Positions 54,968-62,782 of a stretch of 64,000 nucleotides of DNA are shown here, piece by piece. Made by a program: the position numbers and the translations under genes. Under the pieces are notes generated by a model. It was not told the origin of the DNA, did not search any database, and worked only from the letters and a program-made list of their open reading frames with translations. Origin of the DNA: Nevskiales bacterium (GTDB taxonomy: Bacteria > Pseudomonadota > Gammaproteobacteria > Steroidobacterales > GCA-2729495); the NCBI GenBank assembly GCA_011526045.1, contig WYBE01000034.1:1-64000 (forward strand), in the 5' to 3' direction. Within the stretch, counting starts at the first letter, position 1; each line of letters starts with the position of its first letter.

Positions 54968-56074
54968 CTACGCGCGGTCGGGCGGTCGGTAGGAATGCGC
55001 GCCCAGCCCGGTCGGCGGTGGCATGGCGACGGGCCGCTCCTTGCCCGCCCACTTCCACGGATAGCCTGCGGTTTCGGGCGGCACGTCCATGACGAAGGCC
55101 TTCCAGGTCTCCAGGCGCTCGTTGCTGATCGGCCATTCCGGCGGCAGCGTCAGGTATTCCGGCGCGTGCTTTTCGATGTAAGCGAGCACCTTCGGCGGCA
55201 CGTCGCCGAATCCCGCCAAACCCTTGTGACTGAACTGCCGCCCGAAGAGCGTGAGTTCCCGGATGGCCGGATCCTGCGCCTTGCCCATGCGCATGAACGG
55301 CCAGCATTCGGACAGCCGCGTGAAACCGGCGACCATGCGCACCGTGGGCAGGCTGCGGTCCTCGAGCGCGCGGCGCGAGCAGTGCATGGTGAAATGCTCC
55401 GACGGGGTGACCTTCGATCCCGTCGAGTAGCCCGGCCAGCCCGCGGGGGTGACGGGATTCGCGTACTCGTGGGCATAGTCCCACGACAGCAGGACGTCAT
55501 CGGCGAACTGGCGAAACGGCAGGAGGAAGGGATACCTGCCCTGCTCGTCGGGGAACTGTGTTCCCTCGTTCATCCGGGTCGGTGACTCGCCCTCGCCGCC
55601 GGCGAGGAACGTCGGAATCAGTTCCGTCAGCCGTCCGCCGATGATGTCATTGTAGAAGTGGTACACCTCGCAGCGTTCGCCGGTGAACGGGTTGTCCCAG
55701 AACTCGAGGATCTCGCCCGTGCGCAGATCGGCGAAGTAACCGGTCTCGCGCGATTTGATCGAGAGATCTCCGTTCGGCTCGATGCGCGCCTGCATGATGC
55801 CGGTGCCGGTGTAGTCGAACAGCGGAATGAGGCGCTTGCCCGGGATGCGGGCGTACATCAGGCCGTGGAAAGCGCCGATGACCGGCGCGTCGTAGCCCGC
55901 CCAGATCTTGCCGAAGGCGTACAGGTTGTCGCGCGGGTTGGCGAAATCGAGCCCGCCCTCCCGGCGCGGCGCGCCGGTGGCCGGTTCCATCGCCGCGCCG
56001 GCGGCCAGGGCGACGAGCGACGCGACCGCCTCGCGACGGCCGATGGTCAGGTCACGCACGAATATCGATGGCAT
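54968..56074 (-). CDS. DUF1838 family exported protein
   Basis: A 368-aa protein of the DUF1838 family (unknown function). The N-terminus has a Tat-like signal (IGRREAVASLVALAAGAAM). NPRDNLYAFGKIWAGYDAPVIGAFHGLMYARIPGK, LFDYTGTGIMQARIEPNG, FWDNPFTGERCEVYHFYNDIIGG and TMHCSRRALEDRSLP are the conserved blocks, with Asn/His/Tyr-rich positions that could form an active site. Such proteins often sit in gene sets for aromatic or steroid breakdown in proteobacteria, but that does not establish a substrate here. It is convergent with pgl. Confidence 0.82.
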   Translation of the reverse strand: MPSIFVRDLTIGRREAVASLVALAAGAAMEPATGAPRREGGLDFANPRDNLYAFGKIWAGYDAPVIGAFHGLMYARIPGKRLIPLFDYTGTGIMQARIEPNGDLSIKSRETGYFADLRTGEILEFWDNPFTGERCEVYHFYNDIIGGRLTELIPTFLAGGEGESPTRMNEGTQFPDEQGRYPFLLPFRQFADDVLLSWDYAHEYANPVTPAGWPGYSTGSKVTPSEHFTMHCSRRALEDRSLPTVRMVAGFTRLSECWPFMRMGKAQDPAIRELTLFGRQFSHKGLAGFGDVPPKVLAYIEKHAPEYLTLPPEWPISNERLETWKAFVMDVPPETAGYPWKWAGKERPVAMPPPTGLGAHSYRPPDRA

Positions 56075-56233
56075 GCCGGCAACCTCCTGTGCAGGACCGC
56101 GTCCCGCGGGTCATGGCATCGACTGTACCGTGAGGTCAGGGAGCGTGTGCGGCAGCGCCAGGACTGTCCGCATCGCGAACCGGTCCTGCCGGATCGCCGC
56201 AGCAGTGCGAGGCTTGCCGCCGGGTGTCTGCGG

Positions 56234-57478
56234 TCAGGCGGCGTCGCGCGGCCGTGGGCGCAGCGCGGCGAGCGTTCTGCCGGCGATGCGCGAGACGAGC
56301 GGCGGCTGCTCGCTCGCGCCGCTGACCGCGGCGGTGAGCGCTTCGCGGAACGGCTTCAGGCCCTGGCCGGCGCGCAGCGCGACGTTGCGCATGAGGCGGG
56401 CTGGCGGCGTGTCATCGCAGTACAGCCGCGCGAGGGCATTGGTCGCGAGGTACAGCGGCCGGGTGGCGCTGCGGTGCTCGACCTGCCAGGCGTCGAGGAC
56501 CCCGGCAGCCGCGAAGTCGCCGCCCCTCGCCAGTGACTCGCGCATGTGGCGGGCCAGCGAACAGGCGCCACGCAGCCCGAAATTGAAACCGTGGGCGGTT
56601 ACCGGGTGCATGCCGACGGCCGCATCGCCGATGCAGGCGAAGCGCCGGGCTACGAAGCGTTCGGCGTACACGGTGACCAGTGGGTAGGGGTGGCGCGTGC
56701 TGGCGAGACGCATGGCGCCGAGGCGATGATCGAAACGCTGCTCCATGTCGCGATTGAACGCATCGTCGCTCAGGGCGAGCAACGCGTCGATCTGCCGGTG
56801 CGGCAGAGTCAGCACCACGGAGGCGAGTGGTCCCGCCAGCGGCAGTAGCGCGAGCGTCTGCCCGTAGCCGAACCATTCCCAGGCCGTGTTCTCGTGCGGC
56901 CGGCCGAGTTCCATGCGGTACACCATCATGGTGCGCCCGAAGTCGCGCATCTCGGCGGGAATGCCCATGGCCCGGCGGGTCTCCGAGAAACGGCTGTCTG
57001 CCGCCACGGCGAGGCGGGCGCGCAGCGCTGTGCCGTCGTCGAGCGTGAGCTCGGCGCAGTCGGGGTTGCTGCGCACGGTGCGCACGGTGCGCCCGTCGAG
57101 CAGCGTGACGCCTTCGGTGTCGCGCGCCGCCTCGAAGGCTGCGCGCCGGATGAGATGGTTCGGGACGAGATGGCCGAGCTCGGCGTGCGAGGCATCGGGC
57201 TCGACCACCATGGCGAAGGGGGAGGGCCCGTTGAGCACCCTGGCGCGGCGCAACGGCGAGATCTCCGCCGGGTCGATGCGCTGCCACTGGCCGAGTTCGC
57301 GCATCAGCCGCGCGCTCAGCTGCGTGAGCGCAATCTCGCGCCCGTCGAAGGGCGGGTCCGCGAGCTTCGCGCTGTCGAGCTTCTCGATCAGCGCGATACG
57401 CAGCCCGCTGCCGGCGAGCGCGCGTGCGAAGCTCAGTCCGGCCGGCCCGGCTCCGGCAATGGCAACGTCGAAATCCAT
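56234..57478 (-). CDS. UbiH/COQ6-family flavin monooxygenase, UbiM-like
   Basis: A 414-aa FAD hydroxylase of ubiquinone synthesis. The dinucleotide site is DVAIAGAGPAGLSFARALAG, the mid-region DGTALRARLAVAADSRFSETRR is the DG motif, and ACIGDAAVGMHPVTAHGFNFGL is the second FAD motif. The GMHPVTAHGFNFGL form resembles UbiM, a multi-position hydroxylase, rather than UbiH/UbiF. The C-terminal tail (GASEQPPLVSRIAGRTLAALRP) is short. It is divergent from NnrS (68 bp). Confidence 0.85.
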   Translation of the reverse strand: MDFDVAIAGAGPAGLSFARALAGSGLRIALIEKLDSAKLADPPFDGREIALTQLSARLMRELGQWQRIDPAEISPLRRARVLNGPSPFAMVVEPDASHAELGHLVPNHLIRRAAFEAARDTEGVTLLDGRTVRTVRSNPDCAELTLDDGTALRARLAVAADSRFSETRRAMGIPAEMRDFGRTMMVYRMELGRPHENTAWEWFGYGQTLALLPLAGPLASVVLTLPHRQIDALLALSDDAFNRDMEQRFDHRLGAMRLASTRHPYPLVTVYAERFVARRFACIGDAAVGMHPVTAHGFNFGLRGACSLARHMRESLARGGDFAAAGVLDAWQVEHRSATRPLYLATNALARLYCDDTPPARLMRNVALRAGQGLKPFREALTAAVSGASEQPPLVSRIAGRTLAALRPRPRDAA

Positions 57479-57546
57479 GGCCGGACACTATAGCAGCACG
57501 AACGCAGCGGGCGACATCGCGGCCGCATGGCGGATAATGCCCCGCC

Positions 57547-58704
57547 GTGACCGCCCTGGATGAACCCGTGACCGAGACCGTAGCGACCGCGAAGCGGGTC
57601 GGGCCGTGGCGGCTGTTCTTTCCCTCGGCCCTGCTGCTCGCGCCACTCAATGTGCTGCTCTGGCTTGCCGCGCGCGACGGTCTCATCGCGCCGGCCGGGA
57701 TCGAGTCGGCCGCCTGGCACGGGGCGGAGATGTTGTTCGGCTACAGTTTCGCGGTGATCGCGGGGTTTCTGCTGCAACCCATGCGGTGGCCGCCGCTGCT
57801 CCTCCTGTGGTTCGCCTGGCTGGCCGGGCGATTGCTGTGGCTCGTGCCGGAATGGCCGGTGACGATCAGGCTCACGCTCGCGGGCGCGTTTCCGTTCGTG
57901 CTCGCGGCGCTCGGCGCGTATCGCTTTGCTGCCGTCAAGCGCGCACGCAATCTGCCGTTTCCGTTGATTCTCGTCGCGCTGGGCGTGGCGGCGGTGGGTG
58001 CAGGCAGTGTGCAGGCCGGGCTGCTGCCAGCGCCCGGCCGCGACCCCGTGGCGCTGGCCGTGTACGTGGTCGTGGCCCTGATCGCGCTCATGGGCGGGCG
58101 CCTGGTGCCCACCGCAACGGTCGGTGCCTTGCGCGCGCAAGGCCTCATCGTCCGCATCCCGCCGCGGCCGGCCCTGGAACTCGCCCTCCTGCTCGCGCTA
58201 CTCGCGCTCGCGCTGGCCGACGCGGCCGGCGCGCAGCGCGTGGCCGGGTTCACTGCGCTCGGCCTTGCCGCGTTGTTCGTAGCGCAGATGCGCGACTGGC
58301 ACGGCCTGCGCACGCTGGTGGATCCCGAAGTCTGGCCGCTGCACGCCGGCTTCCTGTGGCTCACGGCCGGCTGCGTGCTGACCGGTCTCGACCGCCTCGG
58401 GATGCTCACGCTGCCGGACTCCGGCGCGCTGCATGCCCTGAGCGCAGGCACGATCGGTACCGTGACGCTGGTGATGATGCTGCGGGTGACACGCCATCGC
58501 GCCGGCGGTCGTGTTGCGCCAGCGGTGCTGCTGCACGGCCTGCACATCCTGTTCGCGCTCGCGGTCGCGCTGCGGGTCGCCGGCGGCTGGATGCTGCCCG
58601 GCCACCGCGGGCTGGTGCTGTGGTGGTCGGCGGCCGCCTGGCTGGTGGTCTATGTTCTGGCAGCCGCGCTCGTCATTCCGGCTGCGCGCCGCGCACCGGT
58701 GTAG
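57547..58704 (+). CDS. NnrS family membrane protein
   Basis: A 385-aa protein with about 12 hydrophobic segments. WRLFFPSALLLAPLNVLLW, WHGAEMLFGYSFAVIAGFLLQPM and HALSAGTIGTVTLVMMLRVTRH are the NnrS signatures. NnrS is a haem- and copper-containing inner-membrane protein linked to protection from nitric oxide in denitrifiers and pathogens; its mechanism is unsettled. Start GTG 57547. A REP-like repeat copy (58707) begins 3 bp after its stop. Confidence 0.87.
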   Translation: MTALDEPVTETVATAKRVGPWRLFFPSALLLAPLNVLLWLAARDGLIAPAGIESAAWHGAEMLFGYSFAVIAGFLLQPMRWPPLLLLWFAWLAGRLLWLVPEWPVTIRLTLAGAFPFVLAALGAYRFAAVKRARNLPFPLILVALGVAAVGAGSVQAGLLPAPGRDPVALAVYVVVALIALMGGRLVPTATVGALRAQGLIVRIPPRPALELALLLALLALALADAAGAQRVAGFTALGLAALFVAQMRDWHGLRTLVDPEVWPLHAGFLWLTAGCVLTGLDRLGMLTLPDSGALHALSAGTIGTVTLVMMLRVTRHRAGGRVAPAVLLHGLHILFALAVALRVAGGWMLPGHRGLVLWWSAAAWLVVYVLAAALVIPAARRAPV

Positions 58705-58706
58705 CG

Positions 58707-58736
58707 CCGGTGCCGGGTTTGGCTTTTTGGCTTATT
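58707..58736 (+). repeat. REP-like repeat copy 5 (forward)
   Basis: GGTGCCGGGTTTGGCTTTTT followed by GGCTTATTGC. It begins 3 bp after the nnrS stop and ends 13 bp before the DUF429-like start, marking the left edge of the AbiE/HigBA block. Confidence 0.8.
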
Positions 58737-58749
58737 GCGATGATGGTCG

Positions 58750-59568
58750 ATGTTTAATTTCGACCTCTCTATCGGCATCGACTACTCCGGCGCTGAAACC
58801 TCCGGCTCGCGCCTGAAGAGCCTGCAGATCTATGCCGCGCAACCGGGTCGTCTGCCGGAGAAACAGGCGGGGCCTGCGCGGCGGCAGGATGGGAGTCCAG
58901 CGAACTGGACTCGTGCTGAGATCGCGGAGTGGCTGATCGGTCTGGTCCGCGAGGACGTACGCTTCGTTGCGGGCATCGACCATGCGTTTTCGTTTCCGCA
59001 GGGTTACTTCGACCGTTACGGGCTGAAGTCCTGGCCGCAGTTCCTCGATGATTTCTGCCGGCACTGGCCGACGGATCGGGAGCATGTGTATGTGTGCTTC
59101 GTCCGTGACGGCGCGCTGACGGGGAAGCCGGGGTTCGAGAACTGGCCGGGGCCGGGGCAGCGGGCGGGGAAGGCGTCGGAATTCCGGCTGTGCGAGCAGT
59201 GGACCTCGTCGGCGAAGAGCGTGTTCCAGTTCGACGTACAGGGACAGGTGGCGACGTCGAGCCATGCGGGAATTCCGTGGCTGAAGCGGATCCGCGATGC
59301 GGTGGGCGATCGGATGCATTTCTGGCCGTTCGATGGCTGGGTGCCGGCGGCGGGCAAGGCGGTGATCGCGGAGGTGTACCCCTCGATATTTCGCAATCGC
59401 TACGAGCGCGCCGGCCGCGCAAGCGACGAGCAGGATGCGTACGCGGTGGCGCGCTGGCTGTCGGAGGCGGGTGCGCGGGGTTTGCTGCCGCGTTATTTCG
59501 AGCTGCCGCTGACGCTGCCGGAGCGCACCCGGGCCGAACGAGAGGGGTGGATTTTGGGGGTGGGGTGA
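58750..59568 (+). CDS. DUF429-like predicted RNase-H-fold protein
   Basis: A 272-aa soluble protein. SIGIDYSGAET at the N-terminus, FVAGIDHAFSFPQGYF in the middle, AEVYPSIFR and SDEQDAYAVARWLSEA near the C-terminus follow the layout of DUF429/RNase-H-like predicted nucleases, with Asp10, Asp and Glu residues suited to metal binding. This is recognised from the motif pattern only. It starts directly after a REP-like repeat copy and is followed by the AbiE pair, which suggests a role in a mobile or defence context. Confidence 0.65.
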   Translation: MFNFDLSIGIDYSGAETSGSRLKSLQIYAAQPGRLPEKQAGPARRQDGSPANWTRAEIAEWLIGLVREDVRFVAGIDHAFSFPQGYFDRYGLKSWPQFLDDFCRHWPTDREHVYVCFVRDGALTGKPGFENWPGPGQRAGKASEFRLCEQWTSSAKSVFQFDVQGQVATSSHAGIPWLKRIRDAVGDRMHFWPFDGWVPAAGKAVIAEVYPSIFRNRYERAGRASDEQDAYAVARWLSEAGARGLLPRYFELPLTLPERTRAEREGWILGVG

Positions 59569-59643
59569 GGGCTTGGTTACACTGAGTGTAACTAGGGATG
59601 TGCCCCGGCTTGGTTTGAAATAACGCGCATTCGCCTATTCAAA

Positions 59644-59716
59644 GGATACGAATATCCATAGAATCAAACCAATTGTTTGAGTATCGTTTGATTCACCGAA
59701 GGGATGTACCCTATGG
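59644..59716. promoter_or_regulatory. Inverted repeats in the AbiE promoter region (putative AbiEi operator)
   Basis: Three dyads lie just upstream of abiEi in an AT-rich stretch: GGATA-CGAA-TATCC (59644-59657), GAATCAAAC (59661-59669) with GTTTGATTC (59686-59694), and CCATAG (59656-59661) with CTATGG (59711-59716). AbiEi antitoxins are known to repress their operon by binding inverted repeats in this region. Their use here is inferred. Confidence 0.5.
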
Positions 59717-60480
59717 ATAGTCATCCCAGCATGAAAATAAACCAGCTCCTGCAGGCGTGGCCACGCGGGACTGTGGCGCTGCATTCCTTTTTTTTGCAGC
59801 ACGGCGTATCGCGCAAGCTGGCCGAGCAGTACCGGAAGCGGGGCTGGATCGATTCGCTCGGCCGCGGCGCTTTCGTGCGCCGTGGAGACAGGGTGGGCTG
59901 GGAAGGTGCTGTCTACGCGCTCCAGCGATACGCGCGCAAGTCGATCCATCCCGGCGGGCTTACGGCACTCGAACTTTCCGGTTACGCCCACTTCCTGCCG
60001 ATGTCGGCCCGGCCTGAGGCACACCTGTACGGACCGTCCGGGGAGCGGCTTCCGCGCTGGATGAAAAACCACAATTGGGGGGTGAACCTGCGGTACTTCG
60101 GTACGAGCCTGTTCTCGGGCCCGGTGGATGCATGTTTCTCGACCATCGGTGAACTCCAGTTGTCTGTTTCGTCTCCGGCACGGGCCATTCTGGAGGTGCT
60201 CGACGGCGTGCCACGTGTCATGAGCTTCGAGCAGGCCCGTTTGCTGATGGAGGGCCTGCCGTCGCTGCGGCCAGGTCACATGCAGCAGTTGCTCGAAGTC
60301 TGCACCTCGGTGAAGGTCAAGCGGCTGTGTCTGTACCTCGCGGACGTCACGCACATGCCCTGGCGTGGCGAGCTTGCGGACGATCGCATCAACCTCGGCT
60401 CCGGCAAGCGCCAGGTCGTCCCCGGAGGGGTTCTCGATCCTCGATACAACATCACGGTTCCGAGAGAAGCCGCGCAGTGA
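59713..60480 (+). CDS. AbiEi-family antitoxin/transcriptional repressor
   Basis: A 255-aa protein of the AbiEi type. The N-terminal winged-helix-like part (LLQAWPRGTVALHSFFLQHGVSRKLAEQYRKRGWIDSLGRGAFVRRGD) binds DNA, and the C-terminal part (LSVSSPARAILEVLDGV, SFEQARLLMEGL) neutralises the toxin. ATG 59713 was chosen because GAAGGG lies 9 nt upstream; ATG 59704 would be too close. Its stop overlaps abiEii as GTGA. AbiE is a type IV toxin-antitoxin system that can give phage abortive infection. Confidence 0.87.
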   Translation: MDSHPSMKINQLLQAWPRGTVALHSFFLQHGVSRKLAEQYRKRGWIDSLGRGAFVRRGDRVGWEGAVYALQRYARKSIHPGGLTALELSGYAHFLPMSARPEAHLYGPSGERLPRWMKNHNWGVNLRYFGTSLFSGPVDACFSTIGELQLSVSSPARAILEVLDGVPRVMSFEQARLLMEGLPSLRPGHMQQLLEVCTSVKVKRLCLYLADVTHMPWRGELADDRINLGSGKRQVVPGGVLDPRYNITVPREAAQ

Positions 60481-61391
60481 GAGCCTCGCCCTACTACGCG
60501 CAGGCAGAATTGCTGGTGCGGTATTTGCCGGCGCTGGGCGCCGCGGATTGTTTTGCGATCAAGGGTGGCACGGCTATCAATCTGTTCGTGCGTGAGCTGC
60601 CGCGGCTGTCGGTGGACATCGACCTTGTCTTTACGCCACTGATTGAACGCGCGCAGGCTCTGCAAGAAATGAGCGAAGCGCTGGAACGGGTGGGTGAACG
60701 CGCTGAGAAGCTTGTTCCCCGATTGCGGGTGACCGCAACGGGTGCGGCCGACGCGCCGAAGCAGATAGCCGCTACCAGCTCTGCGCAGATCAAGATCGAG
60801 CCCAATCCAGTCCTCCGCGGTACGGCCTTTTACCCCGAGAAGCGACGCCTGTCGGCAGCCGCCGAAGAGTTCTTCGAAATGTCCGCGACGGCCACAGTCG
60901 CGTCCGTGCCGGATCTTTATGCTGGCAAACTTTGCGCTGCGCTCGACCGCGGGCATCCTCGCGACTGGTTCGATGTGATGCCACTGTTGAAACCGGGCGC
61001 CATCGACGACCGGCTGCGACAGGCGTTTGTCGTGTACCTGGCCAGCCACAACCGGCCAATGGCTGAACTGCTCGAGCCTCAGCCAAATCCGCTGGGCGAT
61101 CTCTTCGCACGTGAGTTTGCGGGAATGCCGCGAGAGCCGGTGACGATTCAGGAAATCGAGTCCACGCAGGCGACGCTGCCAGCGATATTGCGATCCAGTC
61201 TTTCGGAAGCCGAACGACGGTTTCTGCTTTCCATCAAGCTGGGCGAGCCGGAGTGGGACCTGTTGCCGATCCCGCATCTCCGCGAACTACCGGCGTTATC
61301 GTGGAAGCTCAACAATGTTGAGGCTCTGAAACGCAATCGAGATAAGTACGCTGACTCAGTTGCCCGGCTTCGCCGTGTCCTGGAGCTGTGA
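60477..61391 (+). CDS. AbiEii-family nucleotidyltransferase toxin
   Basis: A 304-aa member of the AbiEii nucleotidyltransferase toxins. KGGTAINLF (G30-G31-T32) and LSVDIDLVF (D47, D49) form the polymerase-beta-type catalytic centre. DLYAGKLCAALDRGHPRDWFDV (residues about 145-165) is the second conserved block. It starts at GTG 60477, overlapping abiEi by 4 bp. Such toxins transfer nucleotides and stop growth when freed from control. Confidence 0.88.
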   Translation: MRASPYYAQAELLVRYLPALGAADCFAIKGGTAINLFVRELPRLSVDIDLVFTPLIERAQALQEMSEALERVGERAEKLVPRLRVTATGAADAPKQIAATSSAQIKIEPNPVLRGTAFYPEKRRLSAAAEEFFEMSATATVASVPDLYAGKLCAALDRGHPRDWFDVMPLLKPGAIDDRLRQAFVVYLASHNRPMAELLEPQPNPLGDLFAREFAGMPREPVTIQEIESTQATLPAILRSSLSEAERRFLLSIKLGEPEWDLLPIPHLRELPALSWKLNNVEALKRNRDKYADSVARLRRVLEL

Positions 61392-61425
61392 TGAATACGT
61401 CCACCCTCGTCCAGAAGAGGGTGTC

Positions 61426-61450
61426 AGGTGCCGGGTTTGGCTTTTTGGCT
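61426..61450 (+). repeat. REP-like repeat copy 6 (forward)
   Basis: AGGTGCCGGGTTTGGCTTTTT then GGCT, cut short before the TATTG module. Located between abiEii and higBA, 34 bp after the abiEii stop. The bases before it (TGTC) match those flanking copy 2. Confidence 0.75.
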
Positions 61451-61540
61451 CAAATCTCCGCCAAGGCGGCTCTTTCTGCCATCGCGCGGGCTTCTGTCGC
61501 GTCGTATTTTGGTTCAGTGTCGATAAGAGGTCCTCGCCAT

Positions 61541-61559
61541 TGACAAGCAATGCTTGTCA
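61541..61559. promoter_or_regulatory. Putative HigA operator overlapping a -35 box
   Basis: TGACAAGC-AAT-GCTTGTCA is a perfect 8-3-8 inverted repeat 39 bp before the higB start. It overlaps TTGACA (61540-61545), which can serve as a -35 element. HigA antitoxins repress their operon by binding such palindromes. Confidence 0.6.
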
Positions 61560-61598
61560 TCGTATTTTCCCACCCGAAGTTACCGGGAAGACCCTCCC

Positions 61599-61877
61599 TT
61601 GGTTCGCAGCTTTCGGCACAAGGGTCTCGCCCGCCTTTATGAGCACGACAGCGCGAAGGGCGTTACGCCCGCCCTTCTGCCGAAGGTTTCACGGATTCTC
61701 GCGCGGCTCGACGTGGCGCAGTCCGTCGAACAGATGAACTTGCCGGGGTGGCGGCTGCATCCGCTGAAGGGAGACCTGACGGGCTTCTGATCTGTCTGGG
61801 TATCGGCGAACTGGCGGCTCGTCTTCCGGTTTCACGAGGGCGATGCGTGGGACGTGGACTTGGTTGATTACCACTGA
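61599..61877 (+). pseudogene. higB: higB toxin gene with in-frame nonsense codon
   Basis: The frame encodes a 92-residue RelE/HigB-type toxin (VRSFRHKGLARLYEHDSAKGV, VEQMNLPGWRLHPLKGDLTGF, then SVWVSANWRLVFRFHEGD...DVDLVDYH) interrupted by TGA at 61788-61790. The stop takes the place of the near-invariant Trp that follows GF/GY in HigB, so one TGG to TGA change explains it; the frame is otherwise open to 61877. TTG 61599 is the likely start (GGGAAG 8 nt upstream). Without suppression the product lacks its C-terminal catalytic strands. Downstream higA is intact. Confidence 0.75.
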
Positions 61878-61896
61878 TATCCAAGGAAGAAGTCTG

Positions 61897-62211
61897 GTGA
61901 CTATGAAAGAACCGCCACACCCGGGCCTATCGGTTCGCCACGACTGCCTGGAACCACTCGGACTGACGGTTACCGAGGCCGCCAGAGTACTGGGTATTAC
62001 CCGGCAGGCGCTGAATAACGTCGTCAATGGCAAGGCTGCCATATCGGCTGACATGGCGATCCGGCTCGACAAGGCGTTTGGGGGAAGTGCCGAGACCTGG
62101 CTCGCGCTGCAGATGGCCTACGACCTGGCGCAGGCGCGCAAGCGGATAAAGGGGCTCGCTATCCGGCGTTATCCTAACCGCAGAGGTGCCGATCGGTCGG
62201 CGGTCCGCTGA
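61897..62211 (+). CDS. higA: HigA-type antitoxin (XRE family)
   Basis: A 104-aa antitoxin. KEPPHPGLSVRHDCLEPLGLTVTEAARVLGITRQALNNVVNGKAAISADMAIRLDKAFG is the HigA helix-turn-helix, followed by TWLALQMAYDLAQARKR. GTG 61897 has AAGGAAGA at 61883-61890; ATG 61903 is the alternative. It lies 19 bp after the higB frame. Since higB appears broken, this antitoxin may remain as an orphan repressor. Confidence 0.85.
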   Translation: MTMKEPPHPGLSVRHDCLEPLGLTVTEAARVLGITRQALNNVVNGKAAISADMAIRLDKAFGGSAETWLALQMAYDLAQARKRIKGLAIRRYPNRRGADRSAVR

Positions 62212-62220
62212 AGGGAAGAC

Positions 62221-62230
62221 GGTGCCGGGT
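62221..62230 (+). repeat. Half-site of the REP-like repeat
   Basis: GGTGCCGGGT followed by CGAAG. Like the half-site at 45380, it faces an inverted full copy (62299-62327), leaving about 70 bp between. Confidence 0.45.
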
Positions 62231-62298
62231 CGAAGGTTTCGAAGTTGTTGGGCAAGCACGAAAACTTCTAAAACTATGCTCCGCACCATAAGCCGGCA

Positions 62299-62327
62299 CA
62301 ATAAGCCAACAAGCCAAACCCGGCACC
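62299..62327 (-). repeat. REP-like repeat copy 7 (inverted)
   Basis: CAATAAGCCAACAAGCC followed by AAACCCGGCACC. It is the last copy in the window and the right edge of the AbiE/HigBA block. Confidence 0.78.
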
Positions 62328-62331
62328 GTTA

Positions 62332-62565
62332 TTAAACGAGGATATCGATCGTCGAGCCGAGCGTATCGCTCACCCGCCGTGCGGCGGCGGCATTGGCCTC
62401 GGCCGCCTGCCGCTGCTCGACGTTGCGCACCATGGCCGCGGTGAGATCGGCGGTCGAGCCGTCTACCACCGCGTGTGCGACGGTCTGGGCATCGCGACGC
62501 AGCCCGTCGAGGCTGCGGCGCAGGCCAGAGAGGCTGGAAGAAATCGAGGCGAGACCCGCGTCCAT
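62332..62565 (-). CDS. Small flagellar-rod-C-terminus-like protein
   Basis: A 77-aa helical protein. Its last 35 residues (MVRNVEQRQAAEANAAAARRVSDTLGSTIDILV) resemble the C-terminal helix of flagellar rod and hook proteins (pattern Q-x-x-x-EAN-x...D-x-LG-x-x-(I/L)D). The N-terminus (SISSSLSGLRRSLDGLRRDAQ) is another helix. Small stand-alone proteins of this type are sometimes called putative motility proteins. No flagellar gene is nearby. ATG 62565 chosen; GGGTGA lies upstream. It ends 4 bp from a REP-like repeat. Confidence 0.6.
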   Translation of the reverse strand: MDAGLASISSSLSGLRRSLDGLRRDAQTVAHAVVDGSTADLTAAMVRNVEQRQAAEANAAAARRVSDTLGSTIDILV

Positions 62566-62782
62566 GAGCGTCACCCGAATGCACCGACAACAAGGGCGAG
62601 AATAGGCGCCGGGCGGGTTCGCCGCCATGGGCAGCAGACATAAGCTTGCGAACCGCTCGCCATTATTGCGGCAAAATCCACCGGGCACTGACGCTGGCGG
62701 TTGGTGTTCGCAGATCGTGAGCAGGTATCGGGATGGCTGAGGCGCAAGACCATCAGGTGCGTGGGCTGAACGGCCGGCTGCG

